DNA of 37,335 nt from Desulfovibrionaceae bacterium CG1_02_65_16 (GTDB lineage Bacteria; Desulfobacterota; Desulfovibrionia; Desulfovibrionales; Desulfovibrionaceae), in assembly GCA_001871085.1 (NCBI GenBank), contig MNUQ01000130.1:1-37335 (forward strand). Direction: 5' to 3'. Under the pieces are notes generated by a model that had not been told where the DNA came from, did not search any database, and saw nothing but the letters and a program-made list of their open reading frames with translations. The position numbers and the translations under genes are program-made. Below, piece after piece: positions 14,520-23,051 of this stretch (position 1 is its first letter; every line of letters begins with the position of its first letter).

Positions 14520-15770
14520 ATGAACGTTGCACGCAAAATCCTGGGTCTTGTCTTCTGCCTGGCGCTGACACCATCCCTGGCGCTGGCGACCAACGGCGAC
14601 AACCTCATCGGCGTGGGCAGCATCTCCCGCGCCATGGGCGGCGTGGGCATCGCCAACCCGCAGGACGCGGTGAGCGCGGTGTTCTCCAACCCGGCGGCCA
14701 TGTGCTTCGGCGGTTTCTGCCCCAGCAACGAAGTCGACTTCATGGGCACGGTCTTTACGCCCCATATCAAGGCCGACATCTCCGCCGCCGGCGGCTCCTA
14801 TTCCTCGCATTCCGGCGAAAAGTCCTACACCATGCCGGCCATTGGCATCTCCTATGAAATCCCCGAGGTCCGCAACCTGCGCTTCGGCCTGGGCGCATAC
14901 GCCACCTCAGGCATGGGCGTGGACTACCGCGACCGCGGCATCGACGTGAAGCCCGCGGCCTGGGGCGGCACAGCCCCCCTGGCCTCCGGCACGTACACGG
15001 AGCTCGGGGTCATGAAGTTCGCCCCCACAGTGGCCTACCAGTTCGCCGACTGGCTGAGCCTGGGCGCGGCCATGCACATCGACTACTCCACCCTGGACAT
15101 GGGCGCGGGCACCTCGGACGGCTACGGCGTCGGCGGGGAGTTCGGCGTCATCCTCAAGCCTCATGACAAGGTGAACATCGGCCTCACCTACATTACAGCC
15201 CAAGAGGTCAAGTACAGCCGCGTGGCTGATTTTGACGGCGACAGCAAGCTGGACGACCTGAAGCTCGCCAGCCCGCAGCAGGTCGGCTTCGGCGTGTCCT
15301 ACACGCCCATCCCCAAGCTGCTGTTGGAAACCGACGTCAAGTGGGTCAACTGGAGCGACGCCAAGGGCTACAAGGAATTCGACTGGGACGACCAGTGGGT
15401 GTTCGGCGTGGGCGTGCAGTACAAGCCCATCGACTCCCTGGCGTTGCGCGCCGGCTACAACTATGGCCAGAACCCGGTCAAGAAGCACACCATCAACGGC
15501 CTTTCGAACGTGAACGTGCAGGGCAAGACCATGAACAATTACTACTATGAGACCTTCCGCCTTGTGGGCTTTCCGGCCATCGCCGAGCAGCACGTCACCT
15601 TTGGCGTGGGCTACGACGTCAGCAGCCGTTTCGCCATCCACGCCGGCTACATGCACGCCTTCTCCAACTCCATCACGGAAACCGGCGTCGACATCACCGG
15701 AGCCGCCGCCCGCATCAAGTCGACCATGAGCGAGGACAGCTACGAGTTCGGCTTGTCCTGGCGCTTTTAG
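14520..15770 (+). CDS. FadL/OmpP1/TodX-family outer-membrane channel
   Basis: A 416-residue protein with a cleavable signal peptide (about residues 1-23, ending LALA-TNGDN). The mature N terminus carries the FadL-type hatch motif [22 protein letters not shown] with the family NPAAM segment. The remainder alternates polar and hydrophobic residues as expected for a 14-strand barrel, and the protein ends in the aromatic pair WRF that signals outer-membrane insertion. FadL-type channels take up hydrophobic compounds such as fatty acids or aromatics. The Shine-Dalgarno is GGAGGAG. No beta-oxidation gene is adjacent, so the cargo is unknown. It appears to be a single-gene transcript. Confidence 0.92.
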   Translation: MNVARKILGLVFCLALTPSLALATNGDNLIGVGSISRAMGGVGIANPQDAVSAVFSNPAAMCFGGFCPSNEVDFMGTVFTPHIKADISAAGGSYSSHSGEKSYTMPAIGISYEIPEVRNLRFGLGAYATSGMGVDYRDRGIDVKPAAWGGTAPLASGTYTELGVMKFAPTVAYQFADWLSLGAAMHIDYSTLDMGAGTSDGYGVGGEFGVILKPHDKVNIGLTYITAQEVKYSRVADFDGDSKLDDLKLASPQQVGFGVSYTPIPKLLLETDVKWVNWSDAKGYKEFDWDDQWVFGVGVQYKPIDSLALRAGYNYGQNPVKKHTINGLSNVNVQGKTMNNYYYETFRLVGFPAIAEQHVTFGVGYDVSSRFAIHAGYMHAFSNSITETGVDITGAAARIKSTMSEDSYEFGLSWRF

Positions 15771-15790
15771 CCAGCCGCAACCGCGCCGCG

Positions 15791-15832
15791 GGGCGGGGGA
15801 TCACGGGGCCGCCAAGGCTCCCTCCCCCGCCC
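15791..15832 (+). terminator. Possible hairpin terminator after the outer-membrane channel gene
   Basis: A perfect 10-bp stem pairs 15791-15800 with 15823-15832 around a 22-base loop, 20 bases after the stop codon. There is no clear T tract, so termination would be weak. Confidence 0.35.
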
Positions 15833-15876
15833 GGGCGCATCCTTTCCCAACGCGCATCACCCCCTCGGAGGCGCAC

Positions 15877-18393
15877 ATGGGCATTCGCAGAAAGCTTTTG
15901 TATCTTTTCGCCGCCATGACCGTGCTGGCCGGCGGCATCGGCATCGCCCTCATGGACGCGGCAATGGACCGTCTGGAGGCCGACCTCGCGGGCAAAATCG
16001 CGGCCGGCCGCGAGGCGGAGGTGCAAAGCGCCCTGAACGCCGCCGCCCGCGCCGCCCTGGACCAGGCCCTGATTTTTTCGCAGACCCCGGCCGTCATCGC
16101 CGCCTACCGCGAGGCAGGGCAGGGCGACATCGACGACGAGCGCGACCCCCGCGTGCAGAGCGCGCGCGAACGCCTGCGCCGCGAGTTCGCCCCGGTGCTC
16201 AAGGGCTTCGCCCAGGGCCAGCCGGGCCGCGTGTTCGCCCTGCACTTCCATTTGCCCAACGCCCGCAGCCTGGCGCGCGTGTGGCGCGCGGCGCAAATCG
16301 AGCGCGACGGCCAGCGCCTCGACATCTCCGACGACCTCTCCGCCCTGCGCCCAACAGTGGTGGAGGTGAACCGCACCGGCCGGGCCGTCATGGGCGTGGA
16401 GCTGGGGCGCGAGGGGCTGGCCCTGCGCGGTGTGGCCCCGGTGCGCGACGAAACCGGCGCGCGGCTCGGGTCCGTGGAGACGTTGACGGACTTCGCGCCC
16501 GTTCTGGCTGGGCTGGCGGCCGCCGGACAGGCGGGACAAACAGGACAGGCCGGGCAAGGCCCGCTTTTGCTGTATGCGAACGCCGGGCTTGTTTCCGGCG
16601 CAGGCCTGGGCAACGCGCGTCCCGCGCCCGGCGGGGCTTACGCCCTCATCGCCCGCGCGGGCGACGCCGGCCCGGCCGAGGCGCTGGTCACGGCGGAGCT
16701 GCTCAAGGACGGCGCCCGGGGCCGGGGTCTGGCCGTGGCCGGGCACACGGCGCTGGGCGCGTTCCCCCTGCGCGACTGGCGGGGCCAGACCATCGGCGTG
16801 CTGGTGGCCGCCGTGGACACCCGCGCCGAGGCCACGCTCATCCGCGGCGCCAAGTTCGCCCTGGCCGGAGTGCTGGCCCTCATGCTCGCGGCCACGGCCA
16901 TCGCGGGCGGCAGGCTCTTCTCCCGCTATGTCAGCCGCCCGGCCGACGGGCTGGTGGCGAGCATGCGCGCAATTCTCGCCGACGAAAACACCCCGCCGCC
17001 CGCCGCCATCACTCCGCCCAAGGACGACATGGCCCGCCTGGGGCACTACATCGGCCAGCTCCTGGAGCGCTTCTCCGGCCTGCTGTCCCTCAACCGCGCC
17101 GTGCTCGACTCCGTGCCCGACCCGTTGCTGCTGGTGGACCGGGAGCGCCGCGTGCTGCTGGCCAACAAGGCCGCGGCAAGCATGGCCCGCCGCAAGCAGG
17201 AAGAGCTGCCCGGCCTGCGCTGCGCGGAAGTGTTCCACGGCGGGGAGTGCGCAACCGGCCAGTGCGGCCACGCACATTGGACCACCGGACAAAATGCTCC
17301 GAATGGCCAGGGGTCGAAGGGCCGCCCGAATGGTCCCGCCTGCGCCTTGCGCCAAGCCCAGGGACCGGACGGACGCCTGCTGCGCTTCGAGCCCGAGGTG
17401 CGCGCGGTGACGGACGGAACAGGCCGGGAGCTGGGCTGGTTGAATCTGGCCCGCGACGTGACCGAAGCCCAGGAGCGCGAAGAGGAGCTGGGCCGACACC
17501 TGGCCGAGGCCGAGGCCGTGAACGCGGCCGTCACCGGCGTGTCGCAGGAAATCAACGAGTCCATCGCCGGGCTTTTCGGCAAGGTGGAGGAGGCCACGGA
17601 CGGGGCCGACTTGCAGCAGCGCCGCGTGGAGGAGACCGTGACCGCCATGCGCCAGATGAGCGCCGCCGCGAAAAGCGTGTCCGACAGCGCCGGGACCGCT
17701 TCCGGCCAGGCCGAGGCCGCGCGCGACACCGCCCGCGAGGGCGAGGCGCTGGTGCGGCAGGCCGGCGGGGCCATAGAGGCCGTGCGCAAGCAAACGCGCG
17801 AGCTGCAAACCAACATGGACGGCCTGGGTCAGCGTGTGCGCGACATCGGCCGCATCCTCACCGTCATCAGCGACATCGCCGACCAGACCAACCTGCTGGC
17901 GCTCAACGCGGCCATTGAGGCCGCGCGGGCGGGCAACGAGGGCCGGGGCTTCGCCGTGGTGGCAGACGAGGTGCGCAAGCTGGCGGAAAAGACCATGGCC
18001 GCCACCCGCGAGGTCAATCAGGTCATCAACGCCATCCGCGAGGAGGCCGGGGCCAGCCTCGCCGTCACCGGCCAGGCCGCGCGGGCCGTGGACGAGGCGG
18101 CCCTGCTTTCCGGCCGCTCGGGCGAGACCCTGGGGCGCATCGTGGAGCTGGTGAGCCAGAGCGCGCGGCAGGCCGAAGCCATCGCCGCCGCCGCCCGGGA
18201 GCAGTCCGAAGTCAGCGAGGGCGTCGACAAGGCCCTGCGCGAGGTGAGCGAGGTGTCGTCAAACACCTCCAAAGGCATGGCGGAATCGTCCGAGGCGCTG
18301 ATGGGCCTCAGCGCGCTGGCGGGCCGCCTGCGCAAGGCGGTAACGGCGAAAACGGCCGCGCCGGCCGAGGCGGAGCCCCAACCCGCCGCCTAG
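15877..18393 (+). CDS. Methyl-accepting chemotaxis protein with dCache-like sensor and Cys-rich PAS domain
   Basis: An 838-residue receptor. TM1 is at about 6-26 and TM2 at about 327-348; they enclose a periplasmic double-Cache-like sensor. After a short linker comes a cytoplasmic PAS domain (about 405-535). It contains Cys449, Cys458, Cys463 and Cys489 with two nearby His residues (465, 467), unusual for a plain PAS and suggestive of a metal, haem or redox site. The signalling domain carries the MCP tip [18 protein letters not shown] (about 667-685). There is no CheR-tethering pentapeptide at the C terminus. The Shine-Dalgarno is GGAGG. It probably reports a small ligand or redox state to CheA/CheW; the ligand is unknown. 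It lies downstream of the FadL-type gene, perhaps by chance. Confidence 0.9.
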   Translation: MGIRRKLLYLFAAMTVLAGGIGIALMDAAMDRLEADLAGKIAAGREAEVQSALNAAARAALDQALIFSQTPAVIAAYREAGQGDIDDERDPRVQSARERLRREFAPVLKGFAQGQPGRVFALHFHLPNARSLARVWRAAQIERDGQRLDISDDLSALRPTVVEVNRTGRAVMGVELGREGLALRGVAPVRDETGARLGSVETLTDFAPVLAGLAAAGQAGQTGQAGQGPLLLYANAGLVSGAGLGNARPAPGGAYALIARAGDAGPAEALVTAELLKDGARGRGLAVAGHTALGAFPLRDWRGQTIGVLVAAVDTRAEATLIRGAKFALAGVLALMLAATAIAGGRLFSRYVSRPADGLVASMRAILADENTPPPAAITPPKDDMARLGHYIGQLLERFSGLLSLNRAVLDSVPDPLLLVDRERRVLLANKAAASMARRKQEELPGLRCAEVFHGGECATGQCGHAHWTTGQNAPNGQGSKGRPNGPACALRQAQGPDGRLLRFEPEVRAVTDGTGRELGWLNLARDVTEAQEREEELGRHLAEAEAVNAAVTGVSQEINESIAGLFGKVEEATDGADLQQRRVEETVTAMRQMSAAAKSVSDSAGTASGQAEAARDTAREGEALVRQAGGAIEAVRKQTRELQTNMDGLGQRVRDIGRILTVISDIADQTNLLALNAAIEAARAGNEGRGFAVVADEVRKLAEKTMAATREVNQVINAIREEAGASLAVTGQAARAVDEAALLSGRSGETLGRIVELVSQSARQAEAIAAAAREQSEVSEGVDKALREVSEVSSNTSKGMAESSEALMGLSALAGRLRKAVTAKTAAPAEAEPQPAA

Positions 18394-18476
18394 AACCGGC
18401 GTCCGACACCGAGATCGGCACGGCGGGCAAGGCGGCGGCAGGGCAAGACTCCGGCCCTCCGCGTCATCCCCCGCGC

Positions 18477-19691
18477 TCAGGAGCGCTGACGGGCGGCGGC
18501 GGCCCGTCGCCCCAACAGCGCATGGAATCCCGCCGCCAGCAAAATGGCGCCAAGCATGGACGCGCTCATGGCCCGGCCCGGCGTCAGCACATGCGCCAGC
18601 AGCGGCACCATGGCGCAGGTCAGGGCCCCGGCAAGCATCTGCAGGGAGTTGATCGCCCCGGACGCGGCCCCGGCCATATGGCCGAAGGGGGCCACCGCCT
18701 CGCTCATGATGCTGGGCTGAATGAGCCCGAAGCTCCCCATGACCAGGAACAACGCCGGGACCAGAACCGAGATTTGCGCGACGCCGCTCCAGGTCAGGAT
18801 GAAAACCGCGAGCACGGTCACGCACATGGATCCCAGGCCCGCCGCGATGATGCGGCGCGGGTGGACCTCCCACCTGGCGAGGACACCGCCGCAGGCGACC
18901 CCGACCATGACGCCGAAGGAGGTGCAGGCGAACACGAGGGAGTAGATCTGCTCCGAGAGGCGCAGCTCCCCGAGCATGAAGGACGGGGAACCGGAAATGT
19001 ACGAGAACATGCAGCCGAAACAGAGGGCCTGCGTCAACGCCGAGCCCATGAACTGCGAACTTTTGAAAATCTCCCCGTAGCCGGCGGCGACGGTTTTGAT
19101 GCTGATCGCGTTCCGCTTTTCCTGCGCCAGCGTTTCGGCCACGCCGCAGGCCACAAGACAAAACAGCGCCAGCCCCATGGCGCACTGCGCGCCGTAGATC
19201 GCCTGCCAGCCAAGCAACACCAGAATCCAGCCGCCCAGCATGGGCGCTATGAGCGGCGCGACCCCGCCCACAAGCATGATGATGGAAAGCTTCTTGCGCG
19301 CGGAGGCCCCGGCCTGCGTATCGCGCAGGATGGCCAGGGGCATGAGGACGCACACCCCGCAGGCCACGCCCTGAGCCAGCCGGGCGACAAGCAGCAGCGG
19401 GAACGTAGGGGTCAGCGCGCAGCACAGCGCGGCAAGCGAGATAAGCGCCAGCGCCACGAGAAGGACCGGCCGCCTGCCGTAGCGATCGGACAGCGGCCCC
19501 CCGACGAGCGGGGCCACGGAAAATCCGGACAGGAACAGGCTGAGCGTCAGCGAGCCCTGCCCCTGCGCAACGCCCAAGGCGTTTTCAATGTCGGGGAGGG
19601 CTGGCAGGTTCATGTCGATGGAAAGCGGCGGCAGCGCGCTGATGCCCGCCAGAATGCCGGTGTAGGCGAAATGGCTCGGTCGTATGGACAT
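18477..19691 (-). CDS. Bcr/CflA-type MFS efflux transporter
   Basis: A 404-residue, 12-helix transporter of the DHA1 Bcr/CflA group. The signature SIDMNLPALPDIE in TM1 and motif A, GGPLSDRYGRRPVLL, between TM2 and TM3 are both present, with LARLAQGVACG in TM4. It should expel drugs or metabolites across the inner membrane using the proton gradient. The frame is open upstream, but the ATG at 19691 has GGAG 5 bases before it, whereas the upstream start does not fit. It lies 50 bases downstream of a marR gene on the same strand, so the two form a typical marR-pump operon controlled by that repressor. Confidence 0.92.
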   Translation of the reverse strand: MSIRPSHFAYTGILAGISALPPLSIDMNLPALPDIENALGVAQGQGSLTLSLFLSGFSVAPLVGGPLSDRYGRRPVLLVALALISLAALCCALTPTFPLLLVARLAQGVACGVCVLMPLAILRDTQAGASARKKLSIIMLVGGVAPLIAPMLGGWILVLLGWQAIYGAQCAMGLALFCLVACGVAETLAQEKRNAISIKTVAAGYGEIFKSSQFMGSALTQALCFGCMFSYISGSPSFMLGELRLSEQIYSLVFACTSFGVMVGVACGGVLARWEVHPRRIIAAGLGSMCVTVLAVFILTWSGVAQISVLVPALFLVMGSFGLIQPSIMSEAVAPFGHMAGAASGAINSLQMLAGALTCAMVPLLAHVLTPGRAMSASMLGAILLAAGFHALLGRRAAAARQRS

Positions 19692-19741
19692 AAAATCTCC
19701 AGGTGCGGGGGAGGGACGAGAGGGGGGACGGCGCGACGCGC

Positions 19742-20242
19742 TCACCGGCGGTTCAAGGCTCCGACGAGATATTCCGGCCTGGGCAGCAGGGGCAGCAGGC
19801 GTTCAAGCACAGCCAGCAGCTCCCCGCGGAGTTCCGGGGGAACGCCCGTGAAGACGTTCTCGTAGGCGGCGGCGGTGTTGCGCTGCAAATCCCGCAAGAA
19901 GTCCAGGCCGCCCGGGGTCAGGCCGATGAGCCGCTCGCGGCGGTTGGCGGCGTTCTCCTGCTTGCTCGCCAGACCATCCGACTCCAAGCGGCTCACAAGC
20001 CGGCTCATGGCGCAGTGGCTCAGCCGCGTCGCCTGGGCGAGGTCGGCTATGCGCTGCGGCCCGTGGCCGTAAAGCCAGAAGAGGACGTTGATCTGACTGA
20101 AGGAGATGTCGCCGGAGCGCATGGATCCGGCCATGTGGCTGAATATCTGCGCGGCGGCGAGGCTGTGCATGCGGTCCATGCAGCGGCCCAGCCGGGGCAA
20201 CTCCCCCTCGGCGCTGTTGCCGTGCTCGATATATGCATCCAT
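19742..20242 (-). CDS. MarR-family regulator of the adjacent MFS pump
   Basis: A 166-residue winged-helix protein if translation starts at the ATG at 20242. Alternatives are in-frame ATGs at 20248 and 20269. The recognition region QRIADLAQATRLSHCAMSRL is followed by the wing, with ENAANRRERLIGLTPGG. No Shine-Dalgarno precedes any of the candidates. The promoter (TTGACA-17-TAAAGA) predicts a transcript starting at about 20242-20243, which favours leaderless translation from 20242. A 24-bp palindrome covers the -10 box and start codons, as expected for autorepression. The MFS pump gene follows 50 bases downstream. The ligand is unknown. Confidence 0.88.
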   Translation of the reverse strand: MDAYIEHGNSAEGELPRLGRCMDRMHSLAAAQIFSHMAGSMRSGDISFSQINVLFWLYGHGPQRIADLAQATRLSHCAMSRLVSRLESDGLASKQENAANRRERLIGLTPGGLDFLRDLQRNTAAAYENVFTGVPPELRGELLAVLERLLPLLPRPEYLVGALNRR

Positions 20243-20251
20243 GCACATATC
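20228..20251 (-). promoter_or_regulatory. 24-bp palindromic operator over the marR start
   Basis: Two 11-base arms separated by 2 bases match at 10 of 11 positions. On the minus strand the left arm reads GATATGTGCAT and the right arm ATGCATATATC. The site overlaps the end of the -10 box and the candidate start codons, and is of the length bound by MarR dimers. Confidence 0.7.
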
Positions 20252-20278
20252 TTTACGGAGGCCGGTCATGGGTGTCAA
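20250..20278 (-). promoter_or_regulatory. Promoter of the marR-MFS operon
   Basis: On the minus strand there is a perfect -35 box, TTGACA (20278-20273), a 17-base spacer and a -10 box TAAAGA (20255-20250). Transcription would begin at about 20242-20243, at the ATG itself. Confidence 0.55.
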
Positions 20279-20323
20279 GCCCGTGGCGCGCGGCAGTGCC
20301 GCTCCCGACCGCAGGCCCAGGCG

Positions 20324-20359
20324 CGGCGCGGGCTAATGCTCCGGCGCGGGCTAATGCTC
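20324..20359. repeat. Two tandem 18-bp repeats
   Basis: Two identical 18-base units (20324-20341 and 20342-20359), with a partial third, span the stop codon of the decayed MFS remnant. They look like a slippage duplication in non-coding sequence. Confidence 0.85.
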
Positions 20360-20482
20360 CGGCGGAGGCGCGAGGCGCTTCCCATGGGCGGGCCTGCGCA
20401 TGATGAACAGGCTGACGGCAGCGCCAGGAACAGCACACCCTGGATGTGGAACGTGCCGGTGAAGGCCAGCGAAAGCCGGACA
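20351..20482 (-). pseudogene. Decayed C-terminal remnant of an MFS transporter
   Basis: On the minus strand, translation gives LSLAFTGTFHIQGVLFLALP and then, after a one-base frame change, SLFIMRRPAHGKRLAPPPEH and a TAG stop (20353-20351). A hydrophobic helix ending in RRP and a short charged tail is typical of the last helix of MFS drug transporters. It lies just downstream of a marR gene on the same strand, where a regulated pump gene would be expected. Only about 42 codons survive, so most of the gene has been deleted. The assignment rests on this short match and is moderate. Confidence 0.45.
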
Positions 20483-20503
20483 GGCCGGCGCGAGGGGAAG
20501 CGG

Positions 20504-21043
20504 TTAACGCTGCGGCGAGCGTGTTGGCGCAAGGCCGGACTTCTGGCCGCCCGGCTGCTGGGCCTTCGCGTCGGAATCGCCCGTGGCGGGACCGTGCGCA
20601 GTGGGGCCGTCGGCGCCGATGACCGCCTGCAAGGTGCCGAGCACGGCGTAAATCACCTCAAGCTCCAACTCGGAAAGATGCCGCAGACGGCGGGTGAACA
20701 CAGCCGAGGCCTCGCTGCGGGAGCGGGCCAGCACGGCTTCGCCGCCGGGGGTGAGGGCGATGTCCACGCGGCGACGGTCCTGGGCGTTGGCCTCACGCTG
20801 CAGCAGCCTGCGCACCACCAGCGACTCCACCACCTTGGAGGCCGAGGGCATGCCCAGGCCGAGATGGTCCGCCGCCTCGGAGAGGGTGCCGCCAGGATGA
20901 TTGTCGTAAAACACCAGGGTGCGGAATTGGGGCACGGTGAGCTCCGGCGGCCGGCTGGCGCGCATCTCCACACGCAGGGTCTGCATCAACCTCGGGGCCA
21001 GGCTCAAAAGCCGCTCGGCGCACTGTTGGGTTTTTTCCTGCAC
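20504..21043 (-). CDS. MarR-family regulator, divergent from mdtABC
   Basis: A 179-residue winged-helix protein. The recognition region is GTLSEAADHLGLGMPSASKV and the wing follows with AQDRRRVDIALTPGGEAV. The GTG at 21043 is preferred over an upstream TTG at 21079 because AGGGAGA lies 8 bases before it. The C-terminal 30 residues are Gly/Ala/Pro-rich and probably disordered. It is divergent from the mdtABC efflux operon with back-to-back promoters, so it likely represses that operon and itself. A decayed MFS remnant downstream suggests it once also controlled a second pump. Confidence 0.87.
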   Translation of the reverse strand: MQEKTQQCAERLLSLAPRLMQTLRVEMRASRPPELTVPQFRTLVFYDNHPGGTLSEAADHLGLGMPSASKVVESLVVRRLLQREANAQDRRRVDIALTPGGEAVLARSRSEASAVFTRRLRHLSELELEVIYAVLGTLQAVIGADGPTAHGPATGDSDAKAQQPGGQKSGLAPTRSPQR

Positions 21044-21079
21044 AGACGGTTCTCCCTGGGAAACATTTTCTTTTCGCAA

Positions 21080-21108
21080 TTAATAATCAGCGATCTCCGC
21101 TCCGTCAA
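21080..21108 (-). promoter_or_regulatory. Promoter of the marR divergent from mdtABC
   Basis: On the minus strand there is TTGACG (21108-21103), a 17-base spacer and TATTAA (21085-21080). The transcript would carry a leader of about 30 bases before the GTG start, which agrees with the chosen start. Confidence 0.6.
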
Positions 21109-21123
21109 GTCTGTTTTCGTCAA

Positions 21124-21156
21124 TTGGATAACCTGCAATTATTCCATATAATTTGC
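21124..21156 (+). promoter_or_regulatory. Promoter and likely operator of mdtABC
   Basis: There is TTGGAT (21124-21129), a 17-base spacer and a perfect -10 box TATAAT (21147-21152). An imperfect inverted repeat at 21135-21156, with GCAA/TTGC ends, overlaps the -10 box and could bind the divergent MarR protein. The two divergent -35 boxes are 15 bases apart. Confidence 0.6.
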
Positions 21157-21434
21157 CAAGATAGTTGCTTCATTAATGCAGACTGTTGCACTATGGCTAT
21201 TCGTGCCTTTCCACTTGCACAGGAGAAATTGCCCTGCTAAAAGTTTCCCAGCAAAATGTTTTTACCGCCTCGGCAGCGCCACAACGTCCATGAGCCAAGC
21301 CCCGGCGTGGAGCTATGTGCAACCGGAATGTTTATTGCAGTTGCAGACCATCGCAGGATGCTGTCCAATAAAACCGGAATTTGCAGGCGGAAAGCGCGGT
21401 TGCCGCGCAGCAAGCACCGCCACAGGATACAGCG
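21157..21434 (+). other. Long untranslated leader of mdtABC
   Basis: About 275 bases separate the predicted transcription start from the mdtA ATG. The only small frame I would note is a 15-codon one (21193-21240) with no ribosome-binding site. No known riboswitch is recognised. Confidence 0.35.
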
Positions 21435-23051
21435 ATGAGCGACGCCGCCCCTCTTCCCCAAGCGCCCCGCAAGGCCAAATGGCTGCCGCTGCTGGTGGCC
21501 GTCTGCCTGGCCGCCGGTCTTGGGGCCTACTGGTATAAATCCGCCTCCAACGCGGCCAAGCAGGCGACTGGCGGCAAAAACCGGCCCATGCCCGTGGTTG
21601 TGGCCGAGGCCAAGCCTCAGGATGTCGAGGTGTTCCTCTCCAGCCTGGGCACCGTGACCCCGCTGAACTCCGTGACGGTGAAAAGCCGCGTGGACGGACA
21701 GCTCATGCAGGTGCGCTTCCGCGAGGGGCAGATGGTCAAGGCCGGCGAGCTGCTGCTGGTCATCGACCCCAGACCCTTCCAGGTGCAGCTGGCGCAGGCC
21801 GAGGGACAGCTCCGGCGCGACGCAGCCCTGCTCGAAAACACCCGCCTGGACCTCAAGCGCTACGCCGACCTCAACGCCCAGGGGGCCATCGCCCGTCAGC
21901 AGTATGACACGCAGCTTTCCCTGGTGCGCCAGTACGAGGGCACCGTGGCCACGGACAAGGCCACGGCCGACAACGCCCGGCTGCAAATAACCTACAGCCA
22001 CATCACCGCGCCCATTTCCGGCCAGGTGGGCCTGCGCCAAGTGGACCCCGGCAACATGGTGCACGCCAGCGACACCACCGGGCTGCTGGTGGTCAACCAG
22101 ATCACGCCCATCAGCGTGGTCTTCACCCTGCCGGAGGATCAGCTTCCCAGGGTGTTGGAGAAGCTGCGCGCGGGCGAGACCCTGCGCGTGGACGCCTATG
22201 ACCGCGAACAGGCCAAGAAGCTCGCCCAGGGCGAACTGGCCAGCCTGGACAACCAGATAGACACCAGCACCGGCACGGTGAAGCTGAAGGCCAGCTTCGC
22301 CAACGCTAAAGGCGAACTCTACCCCAACCAGTTCGTCAACGCCAAGCTGCTGCTCGAAGTCCTCAAGGACGCCATTGTGGTGCCCACGGCCGCCGTGCAG
22401 CGCGGCCAGCAGGGCACGTACCTGTATGTCATCACGCCGCAGGGCACGGCCAGCGCCCGCCCGGTGAGCGTGGGCGAAAGCGGCGACGGCTCCGTCAGCG
22501 TCATCCTCAAAGGCCTGGCCCTGGGCGAAAAGGTCGTGGTGGACGGCGCCGAGCGCCTGCGCGACGGCTCGCCCGTGGAGATCAAAACACCCAGGCGCGC
22601 CACGGAGGCGGCAAACGCCACGCCCCGGGCGACGGACGCGGCCCAGCATAACGCCACCGGTCAAAGCAACGCCACGGCCCAGGCGAACGCCACGTTGGGC
22701 ACCGCCACACTTGGCGCCGCCATGTCGTCGAACGCCACGACGGCGAAGGCCACGGCTCACGTTGCGGCGGCCGCGCACAACAGGCCGGAGAACGCAATGC
22801 GCGCCACGGCCCAAAAGTCCGAGAAGCCCGGCCAAACGGGCAGGGCCGCCTCGCCCCGGACGGAGACGGAAACAGCCCCCGCCCGTCATGCGGGCAAGCC
22901 CGACGCGTCCGGCAAGTCCGACATGTCCGGCAAGTCCGCGAGGCCGGGCCCCAACAGGACCCTGGTGTACTCGCCCGGCGCGGAGGCCCCCCCGACGAAG
23001 GGATCCGCGCCAGAAGCCAAGCCCGAGAGCGCCCCCCAGGCCCATCCATGA
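21435..23051 (+). CDS. mdtA: RND efflux periplasmic adaptor (MdtA-like)
   Basis: A 538-residue membrane-fusion protein. A membrane anchor at about 14-32 is followed by the biotinyl-lipoyl domain, with [20 protein letters not shown] and the matching [21 protein letters not shown] half. A helical hairpin lies between them, with beta-barrel and membrane-proximal domains up to about residue 388. It bridges the inner-membrane RND pumps MdtB and MdtC to an outer-membrane channel; no such channel gene is in the window. The ATG at 21435 has AGGA 7 bases upstream and begins a typical MdtA leader; the in-frame upstream start at 21381 does not. Unusually, the last 150 residues are low-complexity Ala, Thr, Asn, Ser and Lys, absent from E. 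coli MdtA (about 415 residues). The stop overlaps mdtB by 4 bases. Confidence 0.93.
   Translation: MSDAAPLPQAPRKAKWLPLLVAVCLAAGLGAYWYKSASNAAKQATGGKNRPMPVVVAEAKPQDVEVFLSSLGTVTPLNSVTVKSRVDGQLMQVRFREGQMVKAGELLLVIDPRPFQVQLAQAEGQLRRDAALLENTRLDLKRYADLNAQGAIARQQYDTQLSLVRQYEGTVATDKATADNARLQITYSHITAPISGQVGLRQVDPGNMVHASDTTGLLVVNQITPISVVFTLPEDQLPRVLEKLRAGETLRVDAYDREQAKKLAQGELASLDNQIDTSTGTVKLKASFANAKGELYPNQFVNAKLLLEVLKDAIVVPTAAVQRGQQGTYLYVITPQGTASARPVSVGESGDGSVSVILKGLALGEKVVVDGAERLRDGSPVEIKTPRRATEAANATPRATDAAQHNATGQSNATAQANATLGTATLGAAMSSNATTAKATAHVAAAAHNRPENAMRATAQKSEKPGQTGRAASPRTETETAPARHAGKPDASGKSDMSGKSARPGPNRTLVYSPGAEAPPTKGSAPEAKPESAPQAHP

Noticed and set aside
21193..21240. 15-codon upstream frame in the mdtABC leader
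   Set aside because: No Shine-Dalgarno and no regulatory codon pattern; too short to support as a gene.
21176..21538. Plus-strand open frame overlapping the start of mdtA
   Set aside because: It overlaps mdtA in another frame, becomes low-complexity at its end and has no ribosome-binding site.
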